Assembly (NCBI GenBank): GCA_036166415.1
Contig: JAYZHP010000125.1
Span: 1-10,618 of the forward strand
Length of the DNA: 10,618 nt
Source: TMED108 sp036166415
Lineage (GTDB): Bacteria; Fidelibacterota; Marinisomatia; Marinisomatales; TCS55
Direction: 5' to 3'
The notes under the pieces were generated by a model. The model made no database searches. It was not told the origin of the DNA and saw only the letters and a list, made by a program, of their open reading frames with translations. The position numbers were made by a program, and so were the translations under genes. Shown here piece by piece: positions 1 through 7,610 of the stretch. Within the stretch, counting starts at the first letter, position 1. Each line of letters begins with the position of its first letter.

Positions 1-2
1 TA

Positions 3-389
3 AAAACAATTAAAGATGAGTTTTCAATTTTTTCTGATCCAAGGGATAAATATGTTTATTTAGTAGATCTTGCAAAAATGTCCAATGGAATTTCAAAAGA
101 GGAGCAAATTGAGCAAAATCGAATACACGGATGCACATCTCAAGCTTGGATCATCAGAGAATCAAAAGGTATAAATTTTTATTTTAGAACAGATTCAGAT
201 GCAATGATTGTTAAAGGTCTTCTTTCATTGATAGAGAGATCATTTAATGGGCATTCTTCAGATGAAATCAGAGAGATTGATGGAAGTAAATTCTTAGAAG
301 CTGTTGGCCTGGATCGTGCTATTAGTAGCCAAAGAACAAATGGGTTTAGCAGTGCAATCAACAAAATTCAAAACGATATATTGGATTAG
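3..389 (+). CDS. sufE: SufE-family sulfur acceptor/transfer protein (5' partial)
   Basis: SufE accepts persulfide sulfur from the cysteine desulfurase SufS and hands it to the SufBCD scaffold in the cytoplasm. The visible 128 residues read open from position 3 with no in-frame stop, so the gene begins at or before the window edge. The internal ATG at 78 is not the start, because the family-typical segment before it (DEFSIFSDPRDKYVYLVDLAK) would be lost. The hallmark NRIHGCTSQAW, with the acceptor cysteine at visible residue 44, is present. It is followed by the SufE-like F-x-(T/A)-DSDAMIVKGLLSLI stretch and a C-terminal helix ending near FLEAVGLDRAISSQRTNGF. Adult SufE is about 135-150 residues, so few residues are missing. 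The stop is 2 bases before sufT, consistent with one operon. sufBCD are probably further upstream (inference). Identification is from motif recognition and is strong. Confidence 0.93.
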   Translation, partial: KTIKDEFSIFSDPRDKYVYLVDLAKMSNGISKEEQIEQNRIHGCTSQAWIIRESKGINFYFRTDSDAMIVKGLLSLIERSFNGHSSDEIREIDGSKFLEAVGLDRAISSQRTNGFSSAINKIQNDILD

Positions 390-391
390 TT

Positions 392-946
392 ATGTATTCA
401 GATATAGATGAACAAGTGATCATTGAAAGAGACTGCGAAGCAACATTAATTCCTTTTGGGAATAAGATCACCTTAAAAAAAGGTGAAGAAGGTCATATTA
501 CTCAAGCATTGGGTGGATCATATACAGTGATGATTCGTGGTAATCTAGTAAGAATCGAAGGGGTTGATGCAGATGCTATTGGTAAAATACCTGAAGTTCA
601 ACCCTGGCTTGAAGAAACTGAAACAGATGGAAAAGCAAATGAAAAAGCAGTCTGGGAAGCAATGAAAACCTGTTATGACCCTGAAATTCCTGTTAATATT
701 GTTGATCTTGGTTTAATCTATTCGTGTAGCTTATCTGATAATTCAAAGGGTGGTAGTAATGTGGAAATTAAAATGACATTAACAGCCCCTGGATGTGGAA
801 TGGGTGATATGATTGCAGGTGAAGTAAAGCAAAAAATTGAGGGAATTCCCGGAACGGCAGATGTAGATGTTGAGCTAGTTTGGGATCCTCCATGGGATAG
901 AGATATGATTAATGAAGCTGCAAAATTACAGCTTGGTATGCTCTGA
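392..946 (+). CDS. sufT: SufT-type Fe-S assembly protein (DUF59/MIP18 domain)
   Basis: Predicted cytoplasmic SUF accessory protein of 184 residues. Members of this family help mature or transfer iron-sulfur clusters. The N-terminal part (about residues 8-64, RDCEATLIPFGNKITLKKG...QALGGSYTV) is the extension typical of SufT rather than of bare MIP18 proteins. The DUF59 domain covers about residues 84-175, with DPEIPVNIVDLGLIY at 96-110, the conserved cysteine C135 in TLTAPGCGM, and VWDPPWDRDMI at 163-173. Length and order match the family described as the probable FeS assembly SUF protein SufT. It starts 2 bases after sufE and its TGA overlaps the sufS ATG by one base (TGATG), so translational coupling is likely. 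No strong Shine-Dalgarno sequence is visible. The exact biochemical role of SufT (carrier or maturation factor) is not settled by sequence. Confidence 0.92.
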   Translation: MYSDIDEQVIIERDCEATLIPFGNKITLKKGEEGHITQALGGSYTVMIRGNLVRIEGVDADAIGKIPEVQPWLEETETDGKANEKAVWEAMKTCYDPEIPVNIVDLGLIYSCSLSDNSKGGSNVEIKMTLTAPGCGMGDMIAGEVKQKIEGIPGTADVDVELVWDPPWDRDMINEAAKLQLGML

Positions 947-2151
947 TGCTTACGGTTGATGATATTCGCAAAGAATTTCCAATCTTTAGTCAGCGAAAAG
1001 GGCTAGTCTATCTAGACTCAGCATCAACCGCTCAAAAACCTCAATCAGTTATCGATTCAGTTAGTTCATATTATTCAAATTACAATGCTAATATTCATCG
1101 CGCTCTTTATGAAATTGGAGAGAAAGCAACAAATGAATATGAGGCTGTTAGGGAAAAAGTGAGGGAATTTATTAATGTACCTGATACCCATGAGATAATT
1201 TTTACTAGAAGCTCTACCGAATCGATCAATTTGGTTGCGCACGCATGGGGAAACAAAAATCTTTCTGATGAAAAAGGTGTTTTAATATCTGAAATGGAAC
1301 ATCATAGCAATCTTGTTCCTTGGCAATTAATTACAAAAAAAGTTTCATCTTTTTTGAATTACATTCCATTGCTTGATGATGGAACGCTTGATTTGTCTTC
1401 TATTGAAAAGAAAATGCACCAGATTGGTTTAATTGCAATCACGCATCAGTCAAACGTTTTTGGAACAATTAACCCGATTTCCAATATTGTAAATCTTGCA
1501 AAATCAAAAGGTATAGTATCCTTGATTGATGGAGCGCAGGCTGCTCCTCATTTTCCTGTTAATTTAAATGAAATTGATTGCGATTTTTATGTATTCTCAA
1601 GCCATAAAATGGTTGGACCAACTGGGGCCGGTGTACTGATAGGGCGCAGAACACTTCTAGAGGAAATGGATCCTTTTTTATCTGGCGGGGAAATGATAAA
1701 CAATGTTACTCTAAATGAATCAACCTGGAATGATGTGCCTTGGAAGTTCGAAGCAGGAACACCAAATATTGCGCAAGTTATTGGTCTGGGAGCGGCTATA
1801 GATTTTTTGGCAGAAGTAGGCCTTGATAAGATACAACAGCATGAAGAGCAATTATTGCACTATGGACTAGAAGAACTATCAAAAATTGAAGGTATCGTTA
1901 TTTATGGCAACCCTCCAGAGCGAGGTGCTGTTATTCCATTTAATGTGGAAAATATTCATCCACATGATTTAGCAAAGTTTCTTGATACGGATAAAATCTG
2001 TATACGCGCAGGGCATCACTGCGCTCAACCAATTATGAATAAATTAGGAATTTCTGCATCGGCACGGGCAAGTTTTTACCTTTACAATGATAAAAATGAT
2101 ATTGATCAATTAATTCAAAGTATTAAAAAAACTGCAAATATTTTTGTATGA
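946..2151 (+). CDS. sufS: SufS cysteine desulfurase (class V aminotransferase fold)
   Basis: PLP-dependent cytoplasmic enzyme that converts L-cysteine to L-alanine and leaves a persulfide on its own cysteine, the sulfur source for Fe-S clusters. The 401-residue length is normal for group II (SufS) desulfurases. Visible motifs in order: YLDSASTAQKP near 22-32, the SSTESIN cofactor-phosphate region near 89-95, EMEHHSNLVPW near 116-126, IDGAQAAPH near 193-201, the PLP lysine K221 in SSHKMVGPTGAG, and the catalytic cysteine C359 in RAGHHCAQP. The RAGHHC context is that of SufS rather than IscS/NifS, which have a longer loop. The ATG overlaps the sufT stop by one base. It is the partner of the SufE encoded at the window start. 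All key residues are present, so the enzyme should be active. Confidence 0.97.
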   Translation: MLTVDDIRKEFPIFSQRKGLVYLDSASTAQKPQSVIDSVSSYYSNYNANIHRALYEIGEKATNEYEAVREKVREFINVPDTHEIIFTRSSTESINLVAHAWGNKNLSDEKGVLISEMEHHSNLVPWQLITKKVSSFLNYIPLLDDGTLDLSSIEKKMHQIGLIAITHQSNVFGTINPISNIVNLAKSKGIVSLIDGAQAAPHFPVNLNEIDCDFYVFSSHKMVGPTGAGVLIGRRTLLEEMDPFLSGGEMINNVTLNESTWNDVPWKFEAGTPNIAQVIGLGAAIDFLAEVGLDKIQQHEEQLLHYGLEELSKIEGIVIYGNPPERGAVIPFNVENIHPHDLAKFLDTDKICIRAGHHCAQPIMNKLGISASARASFYLYNDKNDIDQLIQSIKKTANIFV

Positions 2152-2187
2152 TTAAGAGTTATTTTCTAATTGATTCCGATTGAATAT

Positions 2188-2194
2188 AAAGGAG
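2188..2194 (+). promoter_or_regulatory. Shine-Dalgarno site of the 87-residue gene
   Basis: AAAGGAG lies 7 bases before the ATG at 2202. It is the only strong ribosome binding site inside the suf-side operon and supports both the start and the reality of the small gene that follows. The 50-base spacer from sufS is the largest gap in this operon; I saw no convincing terminator or promoter in it. Confidence 0.75.
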
Positions 2195-2201
2195 TAATAA
2201 T

Positions 2202-2465
2202 ATGACTAAAAAAGATAAAGAATCAAAAAAATATAAATATCTAATTACTATGCGATGGTATGTTGAAACCGATGAGCAGCTAGTTGCAGGGGCTTCTGAA
2301 ACAGACAAAAAACTTTTAGATCTAGTTCAACATCGCACCGATGGGAAGCCTGTCTGCAAAAGCTGTCCTACTCGTCACTATGAGGGATATGGGATCTTAG
2401 ACTATCATCATTTTATGGGTGACAATAAAGAAGTATATATGTCCTCAGATAAAATCGTAGAGTAA
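2202..2465 (+). CDS. Unrecognised 87-residue protein with CxxC and histidines, SUF-linked
   Basis: I do not recognise this family. The small, soluble-looking protein has no signal peptide or membrane segment. It starts with a lysine-rich tail (residues 2-13), followed by a predicted beta strand (YLITMRWYVE), a charged helix-like stretch (about 23-44), and a compact cysteine/histidine cluster: C52 and C55 (VCKSCPTRHY), H59, then H69 and H70 (YHHF). This could bind a metal ion or a cluster, but that is inference. Evidence that it is real: a strong AAAGGAG ribosome site, correct spacing, AT-biased codons like its neighbours, and its stop codon directly abutting the next ATG. Its position between sufS and a DUF2480-like gene suggests a role in Fe-S assembly, sulfur transfer or metal handling. 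Confidence 0.75.
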   Translation: MTKKDKESKKYKYLITMRWYVETDEQLVAGASETDKKLLDLVQHRTDGKPVCKSCPTRHYEGYGILDYHHFMGDNKEVYMSSDKIVE

Positions 2466-2714
2466 ATGGAAACTATCTATCTTGATGATTTTCTTGATGA
2501 GGGAATACTCAAAGAAAAATCCTTTAGAAAAAAAGTTGAATTAACCGATTGGAATCAATATAAAGATAAGCGTGTACTTATCAAAGGGTGCACGGATATA
2601 CCCGTTCCAACGTGGGCCTATCTTATCATCACCGCTCATTTATCGCAATCTGTAGAAAGAATCTATTTTGGTGAATTGCGTTCAGCTGTAAAAATTTATA
2701 CTAGAAGAAAATAG
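2466..2714 (+). CDS. DUF2480-like protein, compact half-length form
   Basis: Cytoplasmic protein of unknown function, 82 residues. The segments GILKEKSFRKKV (13-24), DWNQYKDKRVLIKGC (28-42), PVPTWAYLIITAHL (46-59) and IYFGELRSAVKIYTRRK (66-82) resemble, from memory, DUF2480 proteins, which in Bacteroidetes commonly sit beside sufE/sufT/sufS-type genes. Those proteins are usually about 165-170 residues, so this one is roughly half length. C42 in the KGC motif is the only cysteine. The ATG directly follows the TAA of the preceding gene with no spacer, so translational coupling is expected, and it ends 2 bases before the comEB-type start. There is no frameshift visible within it, and the C-terminal KIYTRRK looks like a natural family end, so I read it as a compact version, not a broken gene. 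The family assignment rests on recalled motifs and on context. Confidence 0.7.
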   Translation: METIYLDDFLDEGILKEKSFRKKVELTDWNQYKDKRVLIKGCTDIPVPTWAYLIITAHLSQSVERIYFGELRSAVKIYTRRK

Positions 2715-2716
2715 TT

Positions 2717-3148
2717 GTGTCACATAAAAGAGTCAGTTGGGAAAAATATTTCATGAATATCGCAACAGAAGTTGCTACGCGATCTACATGTGATCGTAAA
2801 CATGTTGGCGCGGTAATTGTCCGAGGAAAAACTATATTATCTACTGGGTATAATGGATCCATAAAAGGCCTGGATCACTGTGATGATATCGGGCACGATA
2901 TGGAAAATGACCACTGCGTTAGAACGATTCACGCAGAAGCCAATGCTATAGTGCAAGCCGCTAAGCATGGAATTAATATTGACCAGAGTGAAATATACGT
3001 TACAGCTTCTCCTTGTTTTGACTGTTTCAAGTTAATCGCAAATGCAGGAATCTGTAAAATTTATTTTGGCGAGTTTTATCGCGATAAGCGAATTGTGGAG
3101 CATGCTAAATCATTAAAAATTGACTTGGTAGATCTATCAAGTCAATAG
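2717..3148 (+). CDS. comEB: dCMP deaminase / ComEB-type cytidine deaminase (GTG start)
   Basis: Zinc-dependent deaminase, 143 residues, predicted to convert dCMP to dUMP and so feed dTMP synthesis; the same family is called ComEB in competence loci, where the name is historical. The zinc/catalytic motif is H72-A-E74 in IHAEANAIVQAAKHG and the second half-site is C100 and C103 in SPCFDC. The family-typical N terminus SWEKYFMNIA and the segment RSTCDRKHVGAVIV (22-35) with TGYNGSIKGL are present. The start is GTG at 2717: the first in-frame ATG (2753) would remove the conserved SWEKYF part. It lies 2 bases after the DUF2480-like gene, so it is co-transcribed with suf genes although its function is in nucleotide metabolism. 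Its last codons and the first base of its stop form one arm and the loop of a palindrome (see terminator). Confidence 0.9.
   Translation: MSHKRVSWEKYFMNIATEVATRSTCDRKHVGAVIVRGKTILSTGYNGSIKGLDHCDDIGHDMENDHCVRTIHAEANAIVQAAKHGINIDQSEIYVTASPCFDCFKLIANAGICKIYFGEFYRDKRIVEHAKSLKIDLVDLSSQ
3119..3146 (-). terminator. Palindrome at the convergent junction, probable terminator for the minus-strand operon
   Basis: Arms ATTGACTTG (3119-3127) and CAAGTCAAT (3138-3146) are perfect inverse complements, separated by G-TAGATCTA-T, whose centre TAGATCTA is itself palindromic. The only imperfect pair is 3128/3137: a G-U wobble in plus-strand RNA, an A-C mismatch in minus-strand RNA. Read on the minus strand, the hairpin comes 8 bases after the DUF5916 stop codon, and its end runs into ATTTTT (3120-3115), the usual shape of an intrinsic terminator. 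On the plus strand no T-run follows, so its effect on suf-operon transcripts is less clear. The hairpin lies in the last codons of comEB. Stem GC content is low, which is the main doubt. Confidence 0.6.
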
Positions 3149-3154
3149 GCTGAA

Positions 3155-5584
3155 TTAAGGCTGGAAGAAATAATCAAATTTTAAGAAAAGCGAATTCGAT
3201 TTAGATTGACTCCATTCCTGGTCTTCGCTTGAAAAATAATTGTTATCATTTAGATTATAAACTATATAAACTAAGCTTCCGGGCTTATACTCCCATCTAT
3301 ATACAAATGTGCCGCGCTGATTATCAATTTCAAAATCTTCATCTCCATTATAGCTAAAAGGGTTTATGCTTAAAGATTTTTCTCTTTCTAAGCTGCTATA
3401 ATCTTTATAGTCCATTTTAACATTAAATGGCTGATAAAAAGCTTCGAATGTCATTCTAGAGGTAAAAGCAATATTTAACCGTAATTCTGTATTAAGCTGT
3501 TCGCGTTTTATATTTGCATAAACTATATCGTATTTGCCATTAGCATCTTCAAATGCACCATTAGCGTTATCTACAATATCCACCCACTGCATTGAGCCGG
3601 GCCTATCTTCAATTGAAGAATTGATAGAGAAATTGATATTGTTTGTTGGTTTCAATGTAATCCTAGCTCCATACTCTGTTCCAATACCTCTAATCTCCCC
3701 TTTGTTTATTTTAAACCATGGCCTAAGTACATATTTTTTTCTTCTATCTGTTGTAAACCAAGTATTAAATGATTGCCAGGCTTCGTCTTTAATTATTTTT
3801 GCTCGGTCGTCTCTATAAGTATCGTCATCTTCATAAGTTTCAGGGTTAAACTCAAATTCTAACCCAAAATTCCAATAATTCATAAAATTATTGGTTTGTT
3901 TTATCTCAAGATTATTTCTGGTAATTAAACCATTGGGTAAGCCTGAAAGCCATAATCTAGCTTCTATTTTTTGATTCAAAAAAATTCCCTTAGGTTGATC
4001 TCTTCTTAGAGATACACGCCCCCCTGAATACCAATTATTGTTTTTTTCCTGATACCCCATTGGGCTAACATCCCAGTTTTTATCTCTATAGCCTCCCCAT
4101 GTAGCTAAATCCCATAAAACCGGATGGCGATAACTAAGCACAAATCTTCCGGCATATCCATTTTTTTCATTCATAGTATTTGCGATCTGTCCATTAAATG
4201 ATAATTTATTGTCCATGAGATTTAATAATACATCTGCAGCTATACTGCTAGCGGGAGAATTATCATTTTGTCGCTTAAGATCGGTGGCCATAAAACCATA
4301 TGTTGATAGTTCATTTATAAATGGCTTCTCTACTCTACCTACAAAGTAATTCGCATAGGGCTCAATTAAAAACTGATCCTTTTTTATCGTACCATTTTCT
4401 TCATATTCCCGAGTCCCATATTCTTGATTTGTAACAGCATTTATTATTCCGTATCTAATTCCGGACTGTGTTTCAGCTAATATCTTTGCTGCGCCTAATA
4501 TTGTAGTTTCATTAGGCCTATCAACAATACTTCCGGTATCAGGCGAATTAAAACCAGGCCTTTTTCCAATTCTTCTTGAGTTAAACAAATTTAAGTAACT
4601 TTTGAAAAAATTTGCACCTTGGACAAAGAAAGGTCTTTTTTCATCAAGGCGCGTTTCAAAAGCGGAAAGATTAAGGACAGATGGATCTGCTTCTACTTGA
4701 CCAAAATCTGGATTAAATGTCATATTGAGCGTGGTGGTAGAGTTAATGTTATAGCGAGAGTCCAAACCAATATTTGTTACTTGCTCCATGGAGCCAGTTT
4801 GGGTTTGACCCGCTAATAAATAAGGTACAAGCTCAAGATTGTTTGGTTGAGGGATATTCTTAATTCCTTCGATAATTCCAAAATGTGGGATATAACCCCT
4901 TACGCCTTTTGGTCTACCCGGCCATTGAATTTCTTCTTGATTGGTGAAGTACCCTCTTTGGAATGTCCCTCCCCATGTCTGGACTGCATCTTTCGTGTAT
5001 TGAAATACATTAAACGGAATACGAATCTCAGCTGACCAGCCTTCTGAATGTATAGAGGTTTTGCCATCCCATACTGCATTCCAACTATTGTCAAATTTAT
5101 CCCAATCCCTGCCAGCTTCATCAACAGCAACATCTATCTGCACTTCGGCGGCAGAAAGAGCAAACCAATATCCAGTTTTATCATCATTATTTGAGTCAAT
5201 GCCAATACCAACCCAATCTGCATTCCTCTCAATTCCTTCAAAATCATCTCTCCTGCTCATTCTTGACATAATTTTAGTTGGGTCAGGATCAAAGTTTTGA
5301 AAAGCTATGTATAAATATTTATCATCATACAATACACGAACTTCAGTTTCTACTGAGGTTGGCTTCAAATTATAAGGTTCAAACTGAATAAAATCATCAA
5401 GTGCTATTGCCTGATCCCAAGCTTCGTCATCTAAATTCCCATCTATAGTTGGCGCTACTTCAGTTCGCGTTGCAATCATAGATTTATATTTTAACGCACC
5501 TGAATCAATTTCATCTGAATCTGCTTTTAGATCTTTGGTTATTATTAATAATGGAATTACTAATAATTTAAATAATCGTGTCAT
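3155..5584 (-). CDS. DUF5916 outer-membrane protein with CBM9-like N-terminal domain
   Basis: Large secreted/outer-membrane protein of 809 residues; function unknown. A basic N terminus and hydrophobic stretch (MTRLFKLLVIPLLIIT) followed by KDLKA-DSDE is a plausible Sec signal with cleavage near residue 21. Residues about 40-240 look like the carbohydrate-binding family 9-like domain of this family (PTIDGNLDDEAW at 46-56, YDDKYLYIAF at 86-95, GWSAEIRIPF at 182-191). The DUF5916 part contains the signature NPDFGQVEADPSVLNLS (291-307) and DEKRPFFVQG (314-323), then long alternating strands typical of a beta-barrel and an aromatic C-terminal end (LFLKFDYFFQP), as in outer-membrane proteins. Binding of a sugar has not been shown for such members. 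The ATG is 3 bases after the stop of the EMO-like gene, so it is in the etf operon. No truncation is seen. Confidence 0.88.
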   Translation of the reverse strand: MTRLFKLLVIPLLIITKDLKADSDEIDSGALKYKSMIATRTEVAPTIDGNLDDEAWDQAIALDDFIQFEPYNLKPTSVETEVRVLYDDKYLYIAFQNFDPDPTKIMSRMSRRDDFEGIERNADWVGIGIDSNNDDKTGYWFALSAAEVQIDVAVDEAGRDWDKFDNSWNAVWDGKTSIHSEGWSAEIRIPFNVFQYTKDAVQTWGGTFQRGYFTNQEEIQWPGRPKGVRGYIPHFGIIEGIKNIPQPNNLELVPYLLAGQTQTGSMEQVTNIGLDSRYNINSTTTLNMTFNPDFGQVEADPSVLNLSAFETRLDEKRPFFVQGANFFKSYLNLFNSRRIGKRPGFNSPDTGSIVDRPNETTILGAAKILAETQSGIRYGIINAVTNQEYGTREYEENGTIKKDQFLIEPYANYFVGRVEKPFINELSTYGFMATDLKRQNDNSPASSIAADVLLNLMDNKLSFNGQIANTMNEKNGYAGRFVLSYRHPVLWDLATWGGYRDKNWDVSPMGYQEKNNNWYSGGRVSLRRDQPKGIFLNQKIEARLWLSGLPNGLITRNNLEIKQTNNFMNYWNFGLEFEFNPETYEDDDTYRDDRAKIIKDEAWQSFNTWFTTDRRKKYVLRPWFKINKGEIRGIGTEYGARITLKPTNNINFSINSSIEDRPGSMQWVDIVDNANGAFEDANGKYDIVYANIKREQLNTELRLNIAFTSRMTFEAFYQPFNVKMDYKDYSSLEREKSLSINPFSYNGDEDFEIDNQRGTFVYRWEYKPGSLVYIVYNLNDNNYFSSEDQEWSQSKSNSLFLKFDYFFQP

Positions 5585-5587
5585 GGG

Positions 5588-7600
5588 TTAAATTCTTTCC
5601 GCAATAAGTTCAGCAATATCGAAAACTTCCATATTCTGATCTTGACCGGTTACTTTTTTCCCATCCTCCATCATAATCATGCAAAAATTACAGGAAGTCG
5701 CTACTTTTTTAGCTCCAGTCTCGATCGCCTCTTCGAATCTTTCAATGTTAATTCGTTTTCCTTGCTTTATTTCATACCACATATTACCACCTCCAGCACC
5801 ACAACAGAAACTTTCTTCTTTATTGCGAGGCATTTCCACTAATGATGCATTTTCTGATAGAACCGATTGTAAAACTTCTCGAGGAGCATCGTATTCTCCA
5901 TGATGTCGACCAACATAGCATGCATCATGAAATGTGATGTCATCATCAAAAGAGGCTTCTGGTTCAATTTTGCCGTCTTTAATAAGGTCTGCAATAAACT
6001 CTGAATGGTGGACCACTTCTAGGTCAGTACCTATTTCACCATAATCATTTTTTAGTGTGGTGAGGCAGTGTGGGCACTGCGTCACAATCTTTTTTACATT
6101 ATATTTTTCAAAATTTTCTATATTTTGCGCCGCTTGCATTTGAAATAAATATTCATTTCCAATCCGCCTCGCTGAATCACCTGTACAGGTTTCTTCATTG
6201 CCTAGTATTGCATAATCAATGTCAGCTTCGTTCATGATTTTTGCTACCGATCGGGAGATGTCTTTTCCTCGATCATCATACGCGCCAGAGCATCCTGCCC
6301 AATATAAATATTCAGCAGATCCTTTTTCACGCATTACAGGAACGTCCATTCCTTCGGTCCATTTTTCTCTATCTTGCGGAGACATTCCCCATGGGTTTCC
6401 GTAGTTCTCAATTTTATCAAAAACCTCCATTGCATCACGTGGAAAATTGCTTTCCATTAGGACAAGATCTTGCCTCATTCTAAGAATATCTACCATCGGC
6501 TCATTACCTACAGGACAAGCTTCCAAGCAAAAACCGCACGTAGTGCAAGACCAGGCTGCTTCCTCAGAAAGCATCCACTGCGATAATGAATCAAGGCTTT
6601 CTGCGCCATTGGCAAATTCTTTCATATTCTCATTGTAGTAATAGCGTTTATTAACTTCTATTGCTGCTGGAGATAATTCCTTTCCTGTTTGATATGCTGG
6701 ACAAATATCCTGACATCGATTACACATAATACACGCATATCCATCTAATAGCTGTTTCTGGGGTAAGTGTTCAAGCTTGGAAGCGCCAAACTGCTCAAGG
6801 GTTTCATCTTCAAGATCCATAATCTCAAGCGCGGTCATTGAGCGGCGTTTTGTATCAGCCATATAATTAAGGGGTCCCATAAACAAATGCGCATGTTTTG
6901 AATAGGGAAAATAAGGGGTAAATAGCAATATTAATCCTAGCGCCATCCACCAGCTCAAATGCTCACCAAATATGAGACTTTCATGAGATAAATTTCCCCA
7001 TAAAGATGCAAGCATGGTGGCTCCAGGCTGACTCCAATCAGTTCCATGTAAGGCAACCTCAAAAGATGCCCCAATAAATCTAAACCCGACATGGAGAATA
7101 ATAAAAAGACCTACAATTAGCGAATCTCTTTTTACTCCCTTTTTAGCGCTTGGACTTAACATGACTGGTTCATTTGTGACTAGACGCGTATCTCTAGTAA
7201 TGAATCTTCGGATAATAAATAGGATAACCCCAAGCAAAACTATCACGCTGAAACTATCAACAAAGAATCGATAAATATCTCCAGCGATATTGTTAGGTAA
7301 AAATGTAAATCCTGGAATCATGCCATATAAAATGTCAATAACGTTTACTAAAAGATATAAGGTGAACCCCCAAGCAACACCAGCATGAATAGCACCAACC
7401 ACAGGGCGTGTTTTAAATAAGGTTTTCTGGCTAAGAAAGATAGCCAAGCCTTTTGGCCAATTTTTAATTACGGATTTCCAATTAATCGGCTGCGTGCCTC
7501 TAGCAATGATCTTAAACATCCGTGAAAACGTTATAAAAGATAAGCTCATGGAAAAAATAATGAGGACTAAAAAGGCGACTCGCTCTATTCCAGTAAGCAT
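5588..7600 (-). CDS. Membrane Fe-S oxidoreductase, EMO-type ETF:(mena)quinone oxidoreductase
   Basis: Predicted inner-membrane protein of 670 residues that takes electrons from EtfAB and reduces the quinone pool. The N-terminal third is a NarI-like membrane region with about five helices (roughly 7-29, 70-92, 113-132, 160-180, 214-232); H72, H170, H214 and neighbours are candidate haem ligands. Then come two cubane cluster motifs, C290-C293-C296-C300 (CIMCNRCQDICP) and C352-C355-C358-C362 (CTTCGFCLEACP). The C-terminal half has two CCG-type (HdrB-like) domains: C437, C472, C509/C512, in which the middle motif reads TCTGD, and C561, C599/C600 (CCGAGGG), C637/C640. This architecture next to etfBA is that of the proteins called EMO (ETF:menaquinone oxidoreductase); HdrD/GlpC-like names are also used. 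It lies 10 bases after etfA. The ETF link is from context; haem and quinone binding are inferred. Confidence 0.88.
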   Translation of the reverse strand: MLTGIERVAFLVLIIFSMSLSFITFSRMFKIIARGTQPINWKSVIKNWPKGLAIFLSQKTLFKTRPVVGAIHAGVAWGFTLYLLVNVIDILYGMIPGFTFLPNNIAGDIYRFFVDSFSVIVLLGVILFIIRRFITRDTRLVTNEPVMLSPSAKKGVKRDSLIVGLFIILHVGFRFIGASFEVALHGTDWSQPGATMLASLWGNLSHESLIFGEHLSWWMALGLILLFTPYFPYSKHAHLFMGPLNYMADTKRRSMTALEIMDLEDETLEQFGASKLEHLPQKQLLDGYACIMCNRCQDICPAYQTGKELSPAAIEVNKRYYYNENMKEFANGAESLDSLSQWMLSEEAAWSCTTCGFCLEACPVGNEPMVDILRMRQDLVLMESNFPRDAMEVFDKIENYGNPWGMSPQDREKWTEGMDVPVMREKGSAEYLYWAGCSGAYDDRGKDISRSVAKIMNEADIDYAILGNEETCTGDSARRIGNEYLFQMQAAQNIENFEKYNVKKIVTQCPHCLTTLKNDYGEIGTDLEVVHHSEFIADLIKDGKIEPEASFDDDITFHDACYVGRHHGEYDAPREVLQSVLSENASLVEMPRNKEESFCCGAGGGNMWYEIKQGKRINIERFEEAIETGAKKVATSCNFCMIMMEDGKKVTGQDQNMEVFDIAELIAERI

Positions 7601-7610
7601 TAGAAAAATT

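Noticed and set aside
179..364. Minus-strand open frame opposite sufE
   Set aside because: It lies wholly inside sufE on the other strand and has no ribosome site or recognisable motif.
78..389. ATG at 78 as the start of sufE
   Set aside because: The frame is open upstream to position 3 and encodes family-typical SufE residues, so the true start is at or before the window edge.
471..476. TCTGD rather than CCG in the first CCG domain of the EMO-like protein (positions are residues) as a sign of a lost cluster
   Set aside because: As I recall, CTGD at this site is common among ETF-linked members of the family, so it is not good evidence of damage.
2152..2201. Promoter or terminator between sufS and the 87-residue gene
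   Set aside because: No hairpin with T-run and no convincing -35/-10 pair was seen; only the ribosome binding site is clear.
3534..5300. Plus-strand open frames at 3534-3818, 4619-4816, 4847-5035 and 5061-5300
   Set aside because: All are antisense to the DUF5916 gene, which is intact and full-length; none has a family motif or a ribosome site.
5642..6638. Plus-strand open frames opposite the EMO-like gene
   Set aside because: The opposite frame codes a complete protein with all expected cysteine motifs; these are shadows.
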